A stretch of 64,000 nucleotides of DNA from Anabaena sp051781005. GTDB lineage: Bacteria; Cyanobacteriota; Cyanobacteriia; Cyanobacteriales; Nostocaceae. Every line of letters starts with the position of its first letter. Within the stretch, counting starts at the first letter, position 1. Of the stretch, positions 26,327 to 34,090 are shown in pieces. The translations under genes and the position numbers were made by a program. A model generated the notes under the pieces. It saw nothing but the letters and a program-made list of their open reading frames with translations. It had not been told where the DNA came from and ran no database searches. The stretch covers positions 1 to 64,000 of the forward strand of contig NZ_JBPWOA010000032.1 of assembly GCF_051781005.1 (NCBI RefSeq), read 5' to 3'.

Positions 26327-27094
26327 TTAAACTCCAACTTTTTCTTTGGAGAAGATACCATTTTCATCTTCATCAAATTGTTGATGAACCGCATCCCAGC
26401 CGGCTTGTTCTGATGTAAATTCGTCGCTAGTTTCATTGAGTACGGCGTTATATCGCTTAATGAATACCTGCTGCGCGTCTTCTGATAGATGAGTGCGAAC
26501 TTCAGGGGATAAATCCTCTGGACTGTTACATGGGCCAGGACAAGGATGAGCCAAAGTTTTATCACTTGTGTGAATTTCTTCAGCACCAGCACTTTCTAAT
26601 AGCAATTGAAATTCACCTGTGCGATCACTCGGAATTTCCGCCATTAATAAAAATTCTCCAGCTTGTAAGCGGGTTTGGTAAATTGCTGCTTTCTCTTCTG
26701 GCATCCCCAAAGCCATCAGAACTGACACTAAACCAGCACCAGCACTACCAGCGATCGCACCACTCGCAGCCCCCAACAACACAGCAGCAATCGGTCCTGC
26801 TGCCACAATCGGTCCCACAAAGGGAATAAATAACACACCTACACCCGTCAACAAGCTCAAGAAGGAACCAAATAAAGAACCAAATACTGCACCTGTTCTT
26901 AAACCCCCTAAAATCACATCTCGCTTAGTAATAAAACCAGAAATTCGAGTTTCTGACTGAAAATTTCTACCCATTACCGAAATATGATCCTTCGGTATAT
27001 TTCTATCTAGTAAACGGTGAATTACATCATCAATTTGTTTCTGTTCTTTAAATACAGCCGAAATTGTCCGTTCTGCTTGATATCCTTCTGACAC
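26327..27094 (-). CDS. Membrane stress protein with C-terminal ChaB domain
   Basis: A 255-residue protein. N-terminal part (about 5-60) resembles general-stress YflT/17M-type domains (RTISAVFKEQKQIDDVIHRL). A Gly/Ala-rich hydrophobic region (about 72-135) with GSLFGSFLSLLTGVG probably spans the membrane twice. The C-terminal 60 residues are a ChaB domain (SPEDLSPEVRTHLSEDAQQV, then WDAVHQQF). ChaB is linked to cation transport control in E. coli, but the domain role is unclear. The frame opens at TTG 27142, but GTG 27094 follows AAGGAG seven bases upstream and is the likely start. The Dps gene ends 37 bases before it, so an operon is likely. Confidence 0.8.
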   Translation of the reverse strand: MSEGYQAERTISAVFKEQKQIDDVIHRLLDRNIPKDHISVMGRNFQSETRISGFITKRDVILGGLRTGAVFGSLFGSFLSLLTGVGVLFIPFVGPIVAAGPIAAVLLGAASGAIAGSAGAGLVSVLMALGMPEEKAAIYQTRLQAGEFLLMAEIPSDRTGEFQLLLESAGAEEIHTSDKTLAHPCPGPCNSPEDLSPEVRTHLSEDAQQVFIKRYNAVLNETSDEFTSEQAGWDAVHQQFDEDENGIFSKEKVGV

Positions 27095-27131
27095 TTGTAT
27101 ACTCCTTTTAATTGTTGTTGACAATTCTTGA

Positions 27132-27668
27132 TTACACACCAACTGGAATTTTAGTTGCTGCTGCTTCTTGTCTATCTGGTTCTAATGACTCCCCTTGAAT
27201 AAATGAGCGCAGCATCCAAGCCATCTCCTCATGTTCTTCCATTAAATTAGTCAAAAAATCAGCAGAACCTTGATCATGAAATTCTTCACTACACCGATCT
27301 ACATGACTTCTTAAATTGCGAATAACCTGCTCATGATCTTCCAATAATCGAGTTACCATCCCCGTTGCTGTGGGAATTTCGCCACTATATTCTTTGAGAG
27401 TAGCAATCTTGATAAATCCTTCCATTGTGCCAGTCGGATAACCTCCTAACTTACGAATCCTTTCAGCTAATGCATCAATATTTTCAGTCAGTGATTCGTA
27501 TTGTTCATCCCAAAGCTCATGCAAAGTGCGGAACTGAGGTCCAACCACATCCCAATGATACTTTTTAGTTTTTACTACAAGTACATAAGAATCTGCTAAA
27601 TCTTGATTTAACAAATTCATCACACCATAACGCTGCTCTTCTGTCAAACCAATGTTAATTCCAGTCAT
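27132..27668 (-). CDS. dps: Dps-family DNA-binding ferroxidase/ferritin
   Basis: A 178-residue protein of the Dps (DNA starvation protection) family. The ferroxidase-site region is typical: KKYHWDVVGPQFRTLHELWD followed by DEQYESLTENIDALAERIRKLGG. It stores iron, uses H2O2 as oxidant and, in some members, binds DNA. The C-terminus MEEHEEMAWMLRSF is also typical. It forms dodecamers in known members. The open frame begins at TTG 27713; the Met at 27668 (MTGINIGLTEEQ) is favoured because family N-termini begin near there, though its ribosome site is weak. The ChaB-domain gene follows on the same strand. Confidence 0.93.
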   Translation of the reverse strand: MTGINIGLTEEQRYGVMNLLNQDLADSYVLVVKTKKYHWDVVGPQFRTLHELWDEQYESLTENIDALAERIRKLGGYPTGTMEGFIKIATLKEYSGEIPTATGMVTRLLEDHEQVIRNLRSHVDRCSEEFHDQGSADFLTNLMEEHEEMAWMLRSFIQGESLEPDRQEAAATKIPVGV

Positions 27669-27859
27669 TATTTTTCTGAATCTTTTATTAGTACTTAAAT
27701 ATAAGTTCACCAAATATCAACATGATCCACATCAATCAAAGGTGATATTAGTGTTTGTTTTCTTCTATATCTTTAGAAATACTCTGATTATTTACTCATA
27801 ATTCAACAAAATAGGGTCAATTTATAATATGTGCATTGACCCTAGAACCTGAATGATAT

Positions 27860-28225
27860 TTACTTACTTCCGCCTGTAACTTTTTCCAGAAAGCCTTCTA
27901 CTTCCTGTTCTACTGAAGTTGCATTTTGTGAATTTCTGGGAGTTTTCATCTTGTCAATATCAGCATCTCCCTGAACTTCATTCAGCCCTCTCTTTGTCTT
28001 TTCTTGAGTTTCTTTGAGTCCTATGGGTGGAGATTTGGCCGCTTCATCCGTTTGACGTTGAGTTTCCAATAGTTGTGTTGTTCCTTCTGTGGCTTCACTT
28101 TGATAACTACTGATAGCTAAAGCAGGAGAAGCACTAAATAAAAATATGAAGGCACAGGCAAAAGCCATGAATATGAATCTGGATGCTAACTGAAATCTAG
28201 ATACAGCAAAATCAAGAATCTTCAT
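27860..28225 (-). CDS. Small exported protein, low-temperature-induced type
   Basis: A 121-residue protein with a cleavable signal peptide (about 1-36, ending SPALA). The mature part is polar and helical, rich in Glu, Gln, Lys and Thr (LKETQEKTKRGLNEVQGDA), with no Cys. It resembles in layout the small cyanobacterial lumen/periplasm proteins annotated as low temperature-induced; this is a resemblance, not a proven family. It sits directly upstream of dps on the same strand (about 190 bases away). A stress role is inferred from its neighbours. Confidence 0.7.
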   Translation of the reverse strand: MKILDFAVSRFQLASRFIFMAFACAFIFLFSASPALAISSYQSEATEGTTQLLETQRQTDEAAKSPPIGLKETQEKTKRGLNEVQGDADIDKMKTPRNSQNATSVEQEVEGFLEKVTGGSK

Positions 28226-28429
28226 TTGATATTTTCGCGCTTTATGTTTCTACTTGCATGGTAATTAAAATAACTATTTATTTCATCAATCTTCAGATAT
28301 AATTTCCCTTGAACATGAATTTAGATAAAATCGATCTTGAGATATAAAAAAGGGCTAATGATGAGATTTAGCTTTTATACACGATCATCATCAAGCGATC
28401 GCGCATATACGGTTAGAATTTAAATTCAG

Positions 28430-28661
28430 TAGGGGTAAAGCAAACGCTCATTGGTGTCAACTTAACGTGAAAGCCTTGCAAAATATCAGTTTCACCCTTT
28501 CTCGTTCCCATACTCTGTATGGGAATGAATTCTAGAAGGCTCTGCCTTCTATGAAAACAGAGGCAGAGCCTCTGTAATAGCATTCCCAGTCAGAGACTGG
28601 GAACGAGATATCATCAGGATTTGAGCTTAAGTTGACACCAATGAGCTTTTGCTAAACCCCT
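28430..28661. repeat. Inverted-repeat element with a nested repeat inside
   Basis: Ends are about 35-bp inverted copies: AGGGGT..AGCAAA.GCTCATTGG then TGTCAACTTAA on the left, and the reverse complement at 28627-28661 with about three mismatches. The 109-bp hairpin-array element (28500-28608) lies between the arms, so it probably inserted into, or was carried with, the outer element. Confidence 0.85.
28500..28608. repeat. Hairpin-array repeat, copy 2 (109 bp, opposite orientation)
   Basis: Ends TCTCGTTCCCA and TGGGAACGAGA. Hairpins in order: CCCATAC-TCT-GTATGGG, AGAAGGC-TCT-GCCTTCT, CAGAGGC-AGA-GCCTCTG and CCCAGTC-AGA-GACTGGG. Relative to the 23113 copy it is reversed: its left hairpin is the reverse complement of that copy's right hairpin. 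Confidence 0.88.
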
Positions 28662-28735
28662 ACACTACGCCTAAATTTTCTGTTAAAACTGTAAAAGTTC
28701 AAATTCCCATCCGGTGATATATTTCACAGAAATTT

Positions 28736-29587
28736 ATGCTGCCAAGTGATAATTACACTTCCACAAACAACTACAAAAAAACAATAAAAATATTTGCTGT
28801 TGTCACAATAGTATTATCTCTAACTGCTTGTACCAGTAACCCAAATACACCACAATTAAAAACCAGCAGCGAAGCCGTGGGAGTTTCCATTCCTGAAAAT
28901 AAAGCAAATACAAAATCACAACCAACCGCTAAAATTGAAAACCTGAATTTTACCGTTCCGGCTAAATTTCAAGGAAAGACAGTTTATAAAATTGAACCTA
29001 AACATAACGAAAAAGTCATTGCTTTAACTATTGATGATGGCCCTTGGCCAAAAACCACAGTAGAAATGTTAGACATCTTCCAACAAAATGATGTGAAAGC
29101 CACATTCTTTTGGGTAGGAAATTCATTACAAGCCAATCCCGAAATAGCTCAACGAGTTGTAGCTGAAGGTCACGCTATTGGTAATCATACATGGAATCAT
29201 TTATATAAACGGATGGATGCAGCCACAGCTAAAAATGAAATTGAAAAAACAAATGAATTAATCTATCAAATAACAGGTGTAAAAACATCTATTTTCCGTC
29301 CCCCCGGAGGCTATTTAAACAACGGATTAGCTGCTTATGCTAAAAGTCAAAAAAATTCCGTTGTCATGTGGTCAGTGACTTCAGCCGATACTGATCCTCG
29401 TGCAAAATATCAAGTATTCGTTAAAAATATTCTCAGAGATGCTAAACCCGGTGCAATTGTTTTAATGCACGATGGTGGAGGGAATCGGGAAAGAACTGTC
29501 AAAGCCTTACCAGAAATTATTACTGGACTCAAACAACAAGGTTATAGATTTGTGACAATTCCTGAATTATTAGAAATGGAAAAATAG
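28736..29587 (+). CDS. Polysaccharide deacetylase (NodB domain) lipoprotein
   Basis: A 283-residue exported enzyme. N-terminus is a lipoprotein signal with lipobox LTAC (Cys about 33). The NodB domain (about 90-280) has all five motifs in order: TIDDGPWP (metal Asp-Asp), NHTWNH (metal His pair), RPPGGY, then a DTDPRAK loop and IVLMHDGGG near the end. These enzymes remove N-acetyl groups from chitin, peptidoglycan or other glycans using Zn2+ or a similar metal. The substrate is probably a cell-wall or exopolysaccharide sugar. Start ATG at 28736; no strong ribosome site. A partial second copy of its 3' end follows (29590-29694). Confidence 0.9.
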   Translation: MLPSDNYTSTNNYKKTIKIFAVVTIVLSLTACTSNPNTPQLKTSSEAVGVSIPENKANTKSQPTAKIENLNFTVPAKFQGKTVYKIEPKHNEKVIALTIDDGPWPKTTVEMLDIFQQNDVKATFFWVGNSLQANPEIAQRVVAEGHAIGNHTWNHLYKRMDAATAKNEIEKTNELIYQITGVKTSIFRPPGGYLNNGLAAYAKSQKNSVVMWSVTSADTDPRAKYQVFVKNILRDAKPGAIVLMHDGGGNRERTVKALPEIITGLKQQGYRFVTIPELLEMEK

Positions 29588-29589
29588 CC

Positions 29590-29694
29590 GATCGCACCAA
29601 AACGGTAAAAGCCTTGCCAGAAATCATCACCAGACTCAAACAGCAAGGCTACCGATTTGTCACACTTCCCCAATTGCTGGAAATACAACGATAA
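29590..29694 (+). pseudogene. Duplicated 3' fragment of a NodB deacetylase gene
   Basis: An open 34-codon frame, not starting with ATG, encodes TVKALPEIITRLKQQGYRF then VTLPQLLEIQR, which matches the last 31 residues of the gene just upstream (TVKALPEIITGLKQQGYRF, VTIPELLEME). DNA identity is clear but not complete. It is probably the remnant of a second deacetylase gene after a deletion, or a partial tandem duplication. Confidence 0.8.
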
Positions 29695-29701
29695 AGTTCA
29701 A

Positions 29702-30097
29702 TCAACATTCAGCACTTTTGACAGCAGCATCAGCTTGAGCCTCATTCCAAAGTTTGTTTAAAAAGAACTCAGTGCGATCGCTCATTGTCGTCACAAATAC
29801 ACCCACAGCATCATCTTCACCATCTGATAACCAAGAACCCCGCAGAGTGACTTCCAGATATTCAGCATCACAGGTAGACAACACTATGATTTCACCATCA
29901 TTTCGTTGCACCTCAATCTTCAGCCTTTCTACTCCCAGTAAATCAACAGGAAGCAAAAAGGAAGCCGTGCTAGGTTCAAAATGTAGAGGTTGACCAATGC
30001 GTAGTGCCAAAATTACTCTTTGCGTCACCCATTCTTCTAGTGACAGAGTAAGACACTCTAAATTAAAACTCCCTTCAGTGTAAGTTAATTTCAGCAT
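29702..30097 (-). CDS. Conserved-looking protein of unknown family, 131 aa
   Basis: A 131-residue soluble, mildly acidic protein, with no signal peptide. It begins MLKLTYTEGSFNLECLTLSL, and its middle is beta-rich (FLLPVDLLGVERLKIEVQR). The C-terminal stretch (TEFFLNKLWNEAQADAAVKS) is helical. I do not recognise a family. The ATG at 30097 has AGGAGA about eight bases upstream. It follows the HNH endonuclease gene with a gap of only 16 bases, so the two are likely an operon, and a function linked to the HNH protein is possible. Confidence 0.72.
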   Translation of the reverse strand: MLKLTYTEGSFNLECLTLSLEEWVTQRVILALRIGQPLHFEPSTASFLLPVDLLGVERLKIEVQRNDGEIIVLSTCDAEYLEVTLRGSWLSDGEDDAVGVFVTTMSDRTEFFLNKLWNEAQADAAVKSAEC

Positions 30098-30113
30098 TCC
30101 TTATGCTCTCCTG

Positions 30114-30632
30114 TTATTCCAGGTTTGCTTGTAGATCTATCCAGAACTGTTCCGCAAAATAAACAGCTGGGTGGACTGGTGCTTTTGGCTTGGTACGCAA
30201 TTGCATTCCAACTTCAGCGATCGCTTTATCGCCTTTACGAGAATTACATCTTTCACAGGCTGTGACTACGTTACTCCAAGAATGAGAACCGCCTTTAGAA
30301 CGCGGAATCACATGATCTAACGTCAGACGTTTGTTAGTACCGCAATATTGACAACTGTGATGATCTCGTCGCAGCACTTCCCGCCGATTTACTGGGGGAA
30401 CTTTCCACATCCTCTCAGCCGCAGCAATTTTCAACCGGATGTGCTTTGGTACAGATAACACTAAGCTAGGTGAGTGAACTAGCCATCCCTCTTTTGTGGA
30501 AAAGTCCAGTGGTTCAGCTTTGTTAGTCACTAACAACACAATCGCTCGTTTAATATTGACCCGACACAGTGGTAAATAATTTTGAGAAAACACCACCACG
30601 GATTGCTCTAAAACTTGTATGGCGCTCGTCAC
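30114..30632 (-). CDS. HNH endonuclease
   Basis: A 172-residue protein. The C-terminal half (about 95-150) is an HNH nuclease with zinc knuckles: CQYCGTNKRLTLDHVIPRSK, then WSNVVTACERCNSRKGDKA. The catalytic DH of HNH and the two Cys-x2-Cys pairs are present. The N-terminal half has no named domain. These stand-alone HNH proteins are common in cyanobacteria and their DNA substrate is unknown. Start GTG at 30632 with AAGGAGT six bases upstream. A strong hairpin with a T-run lies about 20 bases before the ribosome site. A 131-aa gene follows in the same operon. Confidence 0.9.
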   Translation of the reverse strand: MTSAIQVLEQSVVVFSQNYLPLCRVNIKRAIVLLVTNKAEPLDFSTKEGWLVHSPSLVLSVPKHIRLKIAAAERMWKVPPVNRREVLRRDHHSCQYCGTNKRLTLDHVIPRSKGGSHSWSNVVTACERCNSRKGDKAIAEVGMQLRTKPKAPVHPAVYFAEQFWIDLQANLE

Positions 30633-30652
30633 AGCCCGACTCCTTATTAAAA

Positions 30653-30686
30653 AACCCCCGCTTCTGATTTGGTTGAAGCGGGGGTT
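30653..30686 (-). terminator. Strong intrinsic terminator ahead of the HNH gene
   Basis: On the minus strand a 12-bp perfect stem (AACCCCCGCTTC with GAAGCGGGGGTT) closes a 10-base loop and is followed by TTTTTTAATAAGG. It must end a transcript coming from the region at about 30700-30960, or act as a leader attenuator for the HNH gene. Confidence 0.75.
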
Positions 30687-30713
30687 AGAAATTGACCTGA
30701 TACTTTTCTGGTC

Positions 30714-30962
30714 TTATTGCGGTACAGCATTCGTTCGCTTGTACCTCCCGCTTCTTGTATCTATTTGTGGTTTACTAATCAGCCCATCAAAACTGATATA
30801 TCTAAAATCATCATTACCCTCTGTGTTTTGCCTTTGATGCTGGCTACCATCGGCCATAAATAGATACTCCACTCCCACAGCAGCAAATTCCCAATTGGCT
30901 TGGCAATTGGCGGGATACGAGGAGGTAGAGATGGGGTAAAAGGATTTCACAGAAAATTTCAC
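30714..30962 (-). CDS. Possible small protein (82 aa) or leader RNA unit
   Basis: A GTG-started frame of 82 residues (MKFSVKSFYPISTSSYPANC at the start, NTEGNDDFRYISFDGL in the middle), ending 28 bases before the terminator at 30653-30686. A terminator right after the stop suggests a real transcription unit. The composition is plausible for a protein, but no family is recognised and the ribosome site (TAGGTGAAA) is weak. The alternative is a non-coding RNA or the untranslated leader of the HNH gene. Confidence 0.4.
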   Translation of the reverse strand: MKFSVKSFYPISTSSYPANCQANWEFAAVGVEYLFMADGSQHQRQNTEGNDDFRYISFDGLISKPQIDTRSGRYKRTNAVPQ

Positions 30963-31033
30963 CTATTGAACATTTCTTTAAACATACTACACTTGTATTA
31001 CTATCCTGTCTATACCCATTAGGAGAAAAAATC

Positions 31034-31369
31034 ATGCATACCATCGCACGCACCCCAACCACCGACATGGAAGTTACCAGCATCCGCTTGGAGCGCGAAC
31101 TTAAAGATAAACTCAAGGAGATAGCTGGCAATCAAGGATATCAAGCCCTGATCCGAGATATCCTCTGGAATTATGTCCAGCAAAAATCAGGTGAATGGAA
31201 ACCCAGATTTTCCCGTGCTGATATTCGAGCTAGTATACCGGCTACAGCCCAGCAAGAAGAACGCTGTGTACTCACAGGCACATTAATTCAAGCTCAACAG
31301 CCTATGTTATTGGCGCTAACCAAGAATGGCGATATGGTTCCTCTAAGTGTCGAGAGTCTGGCTGAGTGA
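31034..31369 (+). CDS. Small ribbon-helix-helix-like protein, 111 aa
   Basis: A 111-residue basic protein. Residues about 12-55 read EVTSIRLERELKDKLKEIAG then YQALIRDILWNYV, a beta-strand followed by two helices in the way of ribbon-helix-helix DNA-binding proteins. The C-terminal half (about 70-111) is Gln/Ala-rich beta-type. The ATG at 31034 has TAGGAG upstream, a good ribosome site. It is divergent from the 30714-30962 transcription unit and could regulate it. No toxin partner is seen, so an antitoxin role is unsupported. Confidence 0.7.
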   Translation: MHTIARTPTTDMEVTSIRLERELKDKLKEIAGNQGYQALIRDILWNYVQQKSGEWKPRFSRADIRASIPATAQQEERCVLTGTLIQAQQPMLLALTKNGDMVPLSVESLAE

Positions 31370-32005
31370 CAAGTGCTGAGTGCCGAATGCTGAAGGAAAC
31401 TTTCTACTCGTTAATTATTTCTGCCAGCCTGCACCAGTCTTAATATTTCGGTAAATGCAGCCTAGTTTTCCTAAGAGTAACTAGGTTGCGTTTAAAATTT
31501 GGTTTTGATTGATGTATTTTCTTGTTTGGATCTGGCGACAGGTTTAGATAAATCAACTCGGTAAACCAAGAATAACCGAAATAGAATTTCGGGGAGGTCA
31601 ATAACGTATCCAGTATTAACTCGGATACCAACTATGATATTTTTTATTTAATTCCAGAGAAATTACGGTTTATGTAAAGTTGCAGACACGATATCCTAGT
31701 TTTGAGACGCTAAACTAATTCAACCTCGAAATTCTGATACAAGTGGCTCTTTGAGTATGGGCGAAAAATTAATCCCTGATTACTACCAAGGGTATAGAAG
31801 ACTTGCAGCCTCGTAGCAGTTTTTCAGTTACAACCCTAAATTTACTGCTTTATCCGCTAATATCTAGATTGATATGGCTGTTAAAGACAGTAACTGAAAA
31901 TATAAATAAATAATAAGATTTGACCGAAAATCTTCATAAATGACTCAGGATTCATCAGATTGTTAGCATTTTTGTATCGGATGATCATCCACTAGTGTAC
32001 CAGTA
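31370..32005. other. 636-bp gap with small inverted repeats
   Basis: No gene is supported; a 63-codon minus-strand frame at 31440-31631 has no recognisable content. CCTAGTT and AACTAGG (31461-31485) and CCGAAAT-AGA-ATTTCGG (31576-31592) form inverted repeats. The right end probably holds the promoter of the GAF kinase gene. Confidence 0.5.
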
Positions 32006-34036
32006 ATGAAAAAGCGTTTATTGTCACTCCCACAATACGTAAATGATGTAGAAGAACTACAAAAATACCCCGCCAAGCTGATGCAGCAACAGGAAAAAAC
32101 AGCCCACGCTTTGGCACAGGATATTAATCATATCATCGCCAATAGTACAAATCCATCCTCGATGCTGCAAGAAATTGCTCACTTACTAGGAGTAGCATTT
32201 AAAGTAGATTGCTGCTGTCTAGTAACAGTCGCAGGTGATGAATCTGCTGAAGTATCTACGGCTAATTGGTGTAGTGAAGAATATCTGGAATTATCAGACT
32301 CTGCCGAAATATTATCAATGGAACAGTTGATGATGAGTTCACCAGTTGTACAATGTGCAGCTGAACCATTGACTATTGATGATATTTCCATAATTCAAAA
32401 AAATCTAGTAATTGGGTGTCAATCTCTATTAGTCCCGATTAAATCGGTTTTAGCAATTCCCACGCGATTTAATGGGAAACAGAATGGTGTAATTAGCCTG
32501 ATAAAATTCCAACCTTATGATTGGAATGAATCAGAAAAACAATTACTCAAGTTAGTAGCCTTATCTTGTGCGATCGCATTAGCTCAAATATCACAAACAC
32601 ATCTGCTCACAACTCAAAAGCAGTATCTGCACAAAACTAGCCAGCATCAAAGTCTAATTAAGCAATTAACTATACTAAGTCTTAGTAACTTGGAGTTGAA
32701 TCAAATGCTCCAGTTGGTGATCTCATCGACTGCGGAATCTTTAGAAGCAGATCGAGGTTTATTGATTTTATTGAAATACGCAGATCCAATGTTTAGGAAT
32801 CGTCCAAAAAAGCAAATTCCTAAAGCCAAAGCTACTGTAGTTGGGGAATGGAATAAGACTAACAGCGTTTCTGCCACTGCTTTAGAAAAATTAGAGCAGT
32901 CTTTTTGGTTATCAGATTGTAGTTTATGTCAGCGTGTATTCGTAGAATCGGGGAAACCGATTATGATTGATAATCTTACAGAACAAAAAGATGATTGGCA
33001 ACCAAATCCATTATTTGCCGTGGATGAGTTCCCTGCCACACTGTTAATGCCATTGGAAAATCAAGGCAAAGTTTTAGGATTTGTGGTTTTACAGCAAGAA
33101 GTTGCTCGCAATTGGCAACCTGCGGAATTGAATCTGGTAGAAATGGTCTGCGCTCAATTGAGTAATGCCATAATTCAGTCACAGACACTACGTCAAGTCC
33201 AAAATTTAGTAGACGAACGAACAGAGCAACTAAAGCGGAGTTTGGAAGTACAGGCAAAATTGTATGAAAGAACAAAGCAATACGTTGAGCAGTTACAACA
33301 ATTAAATGAACTCAAAGATGAATTTGTCAGCAACATTAGCGATCGCTTGCGTTATCCTCTGACAAATATGCGAATGTCTATTCGTAACCTACGGTTGCCA
33401 GGAATTTCAGCAGATCGTCAATCTCGATATCTAGATATTCTAGAATCAGAATGTACCAAGGAAATTAACTTGATTAATGACCTGCTGACACTCCAAAAAC
33501 TTGAATCTCATCAAGAAGCACCACAATTTGAAACTATAGATTTAAATACTAAGATTAATGAGTTTGTCGCTGGTGTTGAAAAGCAACTGACGGAGAAGGA
33601 ATTAACTATCACCGTAGATTTACCCAAGGAACCGCCGTTAACACTCCAAACCGAAATAGAGAGTTTTGAGCGCATTTTGCAAGAACTTTTCACTAATGTC
33701 AGTAAATACTCAGAGCGTAATACTGTTGTCCATTTACAAGCCAGTCACAGAGTCGAACAAGAAATTGATCAAGTTATTATTAAAGTGACTAATACAGGGC
33801 GTGGCATCTCACAAGAGGAAGCAGCCTATATCTTTGACAAGTTCCGTCGTGGTAAAGGACGTTGGACACCAGGTACAGGCTTGGGATTAGCGCTAGTAAA
33901 ATCTCTAGTACAGCATTTGCAGGGAGCGATCGCTATTGAGAGTACTCCAATTACAGACTCCCCTCTCAGCGAAATTTGTTTTACCCTCACTCTACCTCAG
34001 TTTTCCCCACCAACTCAACCATATTCCCAACAGTAA
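32006..34036 (+). CDS. GAF-domain histidine kinase with degenerate H-box
   Basis: A 676-residue soluble protein. Two GAF domains (about 50-200 and 215-400; the first with a Cys-Cys-Cys cluster at VDCCCLV) precede a coiled coil. The HisKA-like helix pair (about 435-500) reads SNISDRLRYPLTNMRMS: the phospho-acceptor His is replaced by Asp446, coded by GAT at 33341-33343. The HATPase part keeps the G2 loop (TPGTGLGLALVKSL), but the first Asp of the D-x-G-x-G motif is Asn (VTNTGRGIS) and the N-box is LFTNVSKYS. It probably cannot autophosphorylate at the usual site, so it may be a sensor-scaffold or pseudokinase. Start ATG at 32006. It stands alone. Confidence 0.88.
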   Translation: MKKRLLSLPQYVNDVEELQKYPAKLMQQQEKTAHALAQDINHIIANSTNPSSMLQEIAHLLGVAFKVDCCCLVTVAGDESAEVSTANWCSEEYLELSDSAEILSMEQLMMSSPVVQCAAEPLTIDDISIIQKNLVIGCQSLLVPIKSVLAIPTRFNGKQNGVISLIKFQPYDWNESEKQLLKLVALSCAIALAQISQTHLLTTQKQYLHKTSQHQSLIKQLTILSLSNLELNQMLQLVISSTAESLEADRGLLILLKYADPMFRNRPKKQIPKAKATVVGEWNKTNSVSATALEKLEQSFWLSDCSLCQRVFVESGKPIMIDNLTEQKDDWQPNPLFAVDEFPATLLMPLENQGKVLGFVVLQQEVARNWQPAELNLVEMVCAQLSNAIIQSQTLRQVQNLVDERTEQLKRSLEVQAKLYERTKQYVEQLQQLNELKDEFVSNISDRLRYPLTNMRMSIRNLRLPGISADRQSRYLDILESECTKEINLINDLLTLQKLESHQEAPQFETIDLNTKINEFVAGVEKQLTEKELTITVDLPKEPPLTLQTEIESFERILQELFTNVSKYSERNTVVHLQASHRVEQEIDQVIIKVTNTGRGISQEEAAYIFDKFRRGKGRWTPGTGLGLALVKSLVQHLQGAIAIESTPITDSPLSEICFTLTLPQFSPPTQPYSQQ

Positions 34037-34090
34037 TTACAAAAAAACACAACGGGATTTTGACCGAAAATAATGGGATACTTTAGCCAG

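Noticed and set aside
30653..30962. tmRNA, 6S RNA or SRP RNA in the HNH leader
   Set aside because: No tmRNA tag, no 6S-type central bulge and no SRP apical loop could be found on either strand.
31034..31369. Toxin-antitoxin pair with the 111-residue protein as antitoxin
   Set aside because: No toxin frame lies next to it; the adjacent HNH gene is separated by a terminator and divergent direction.
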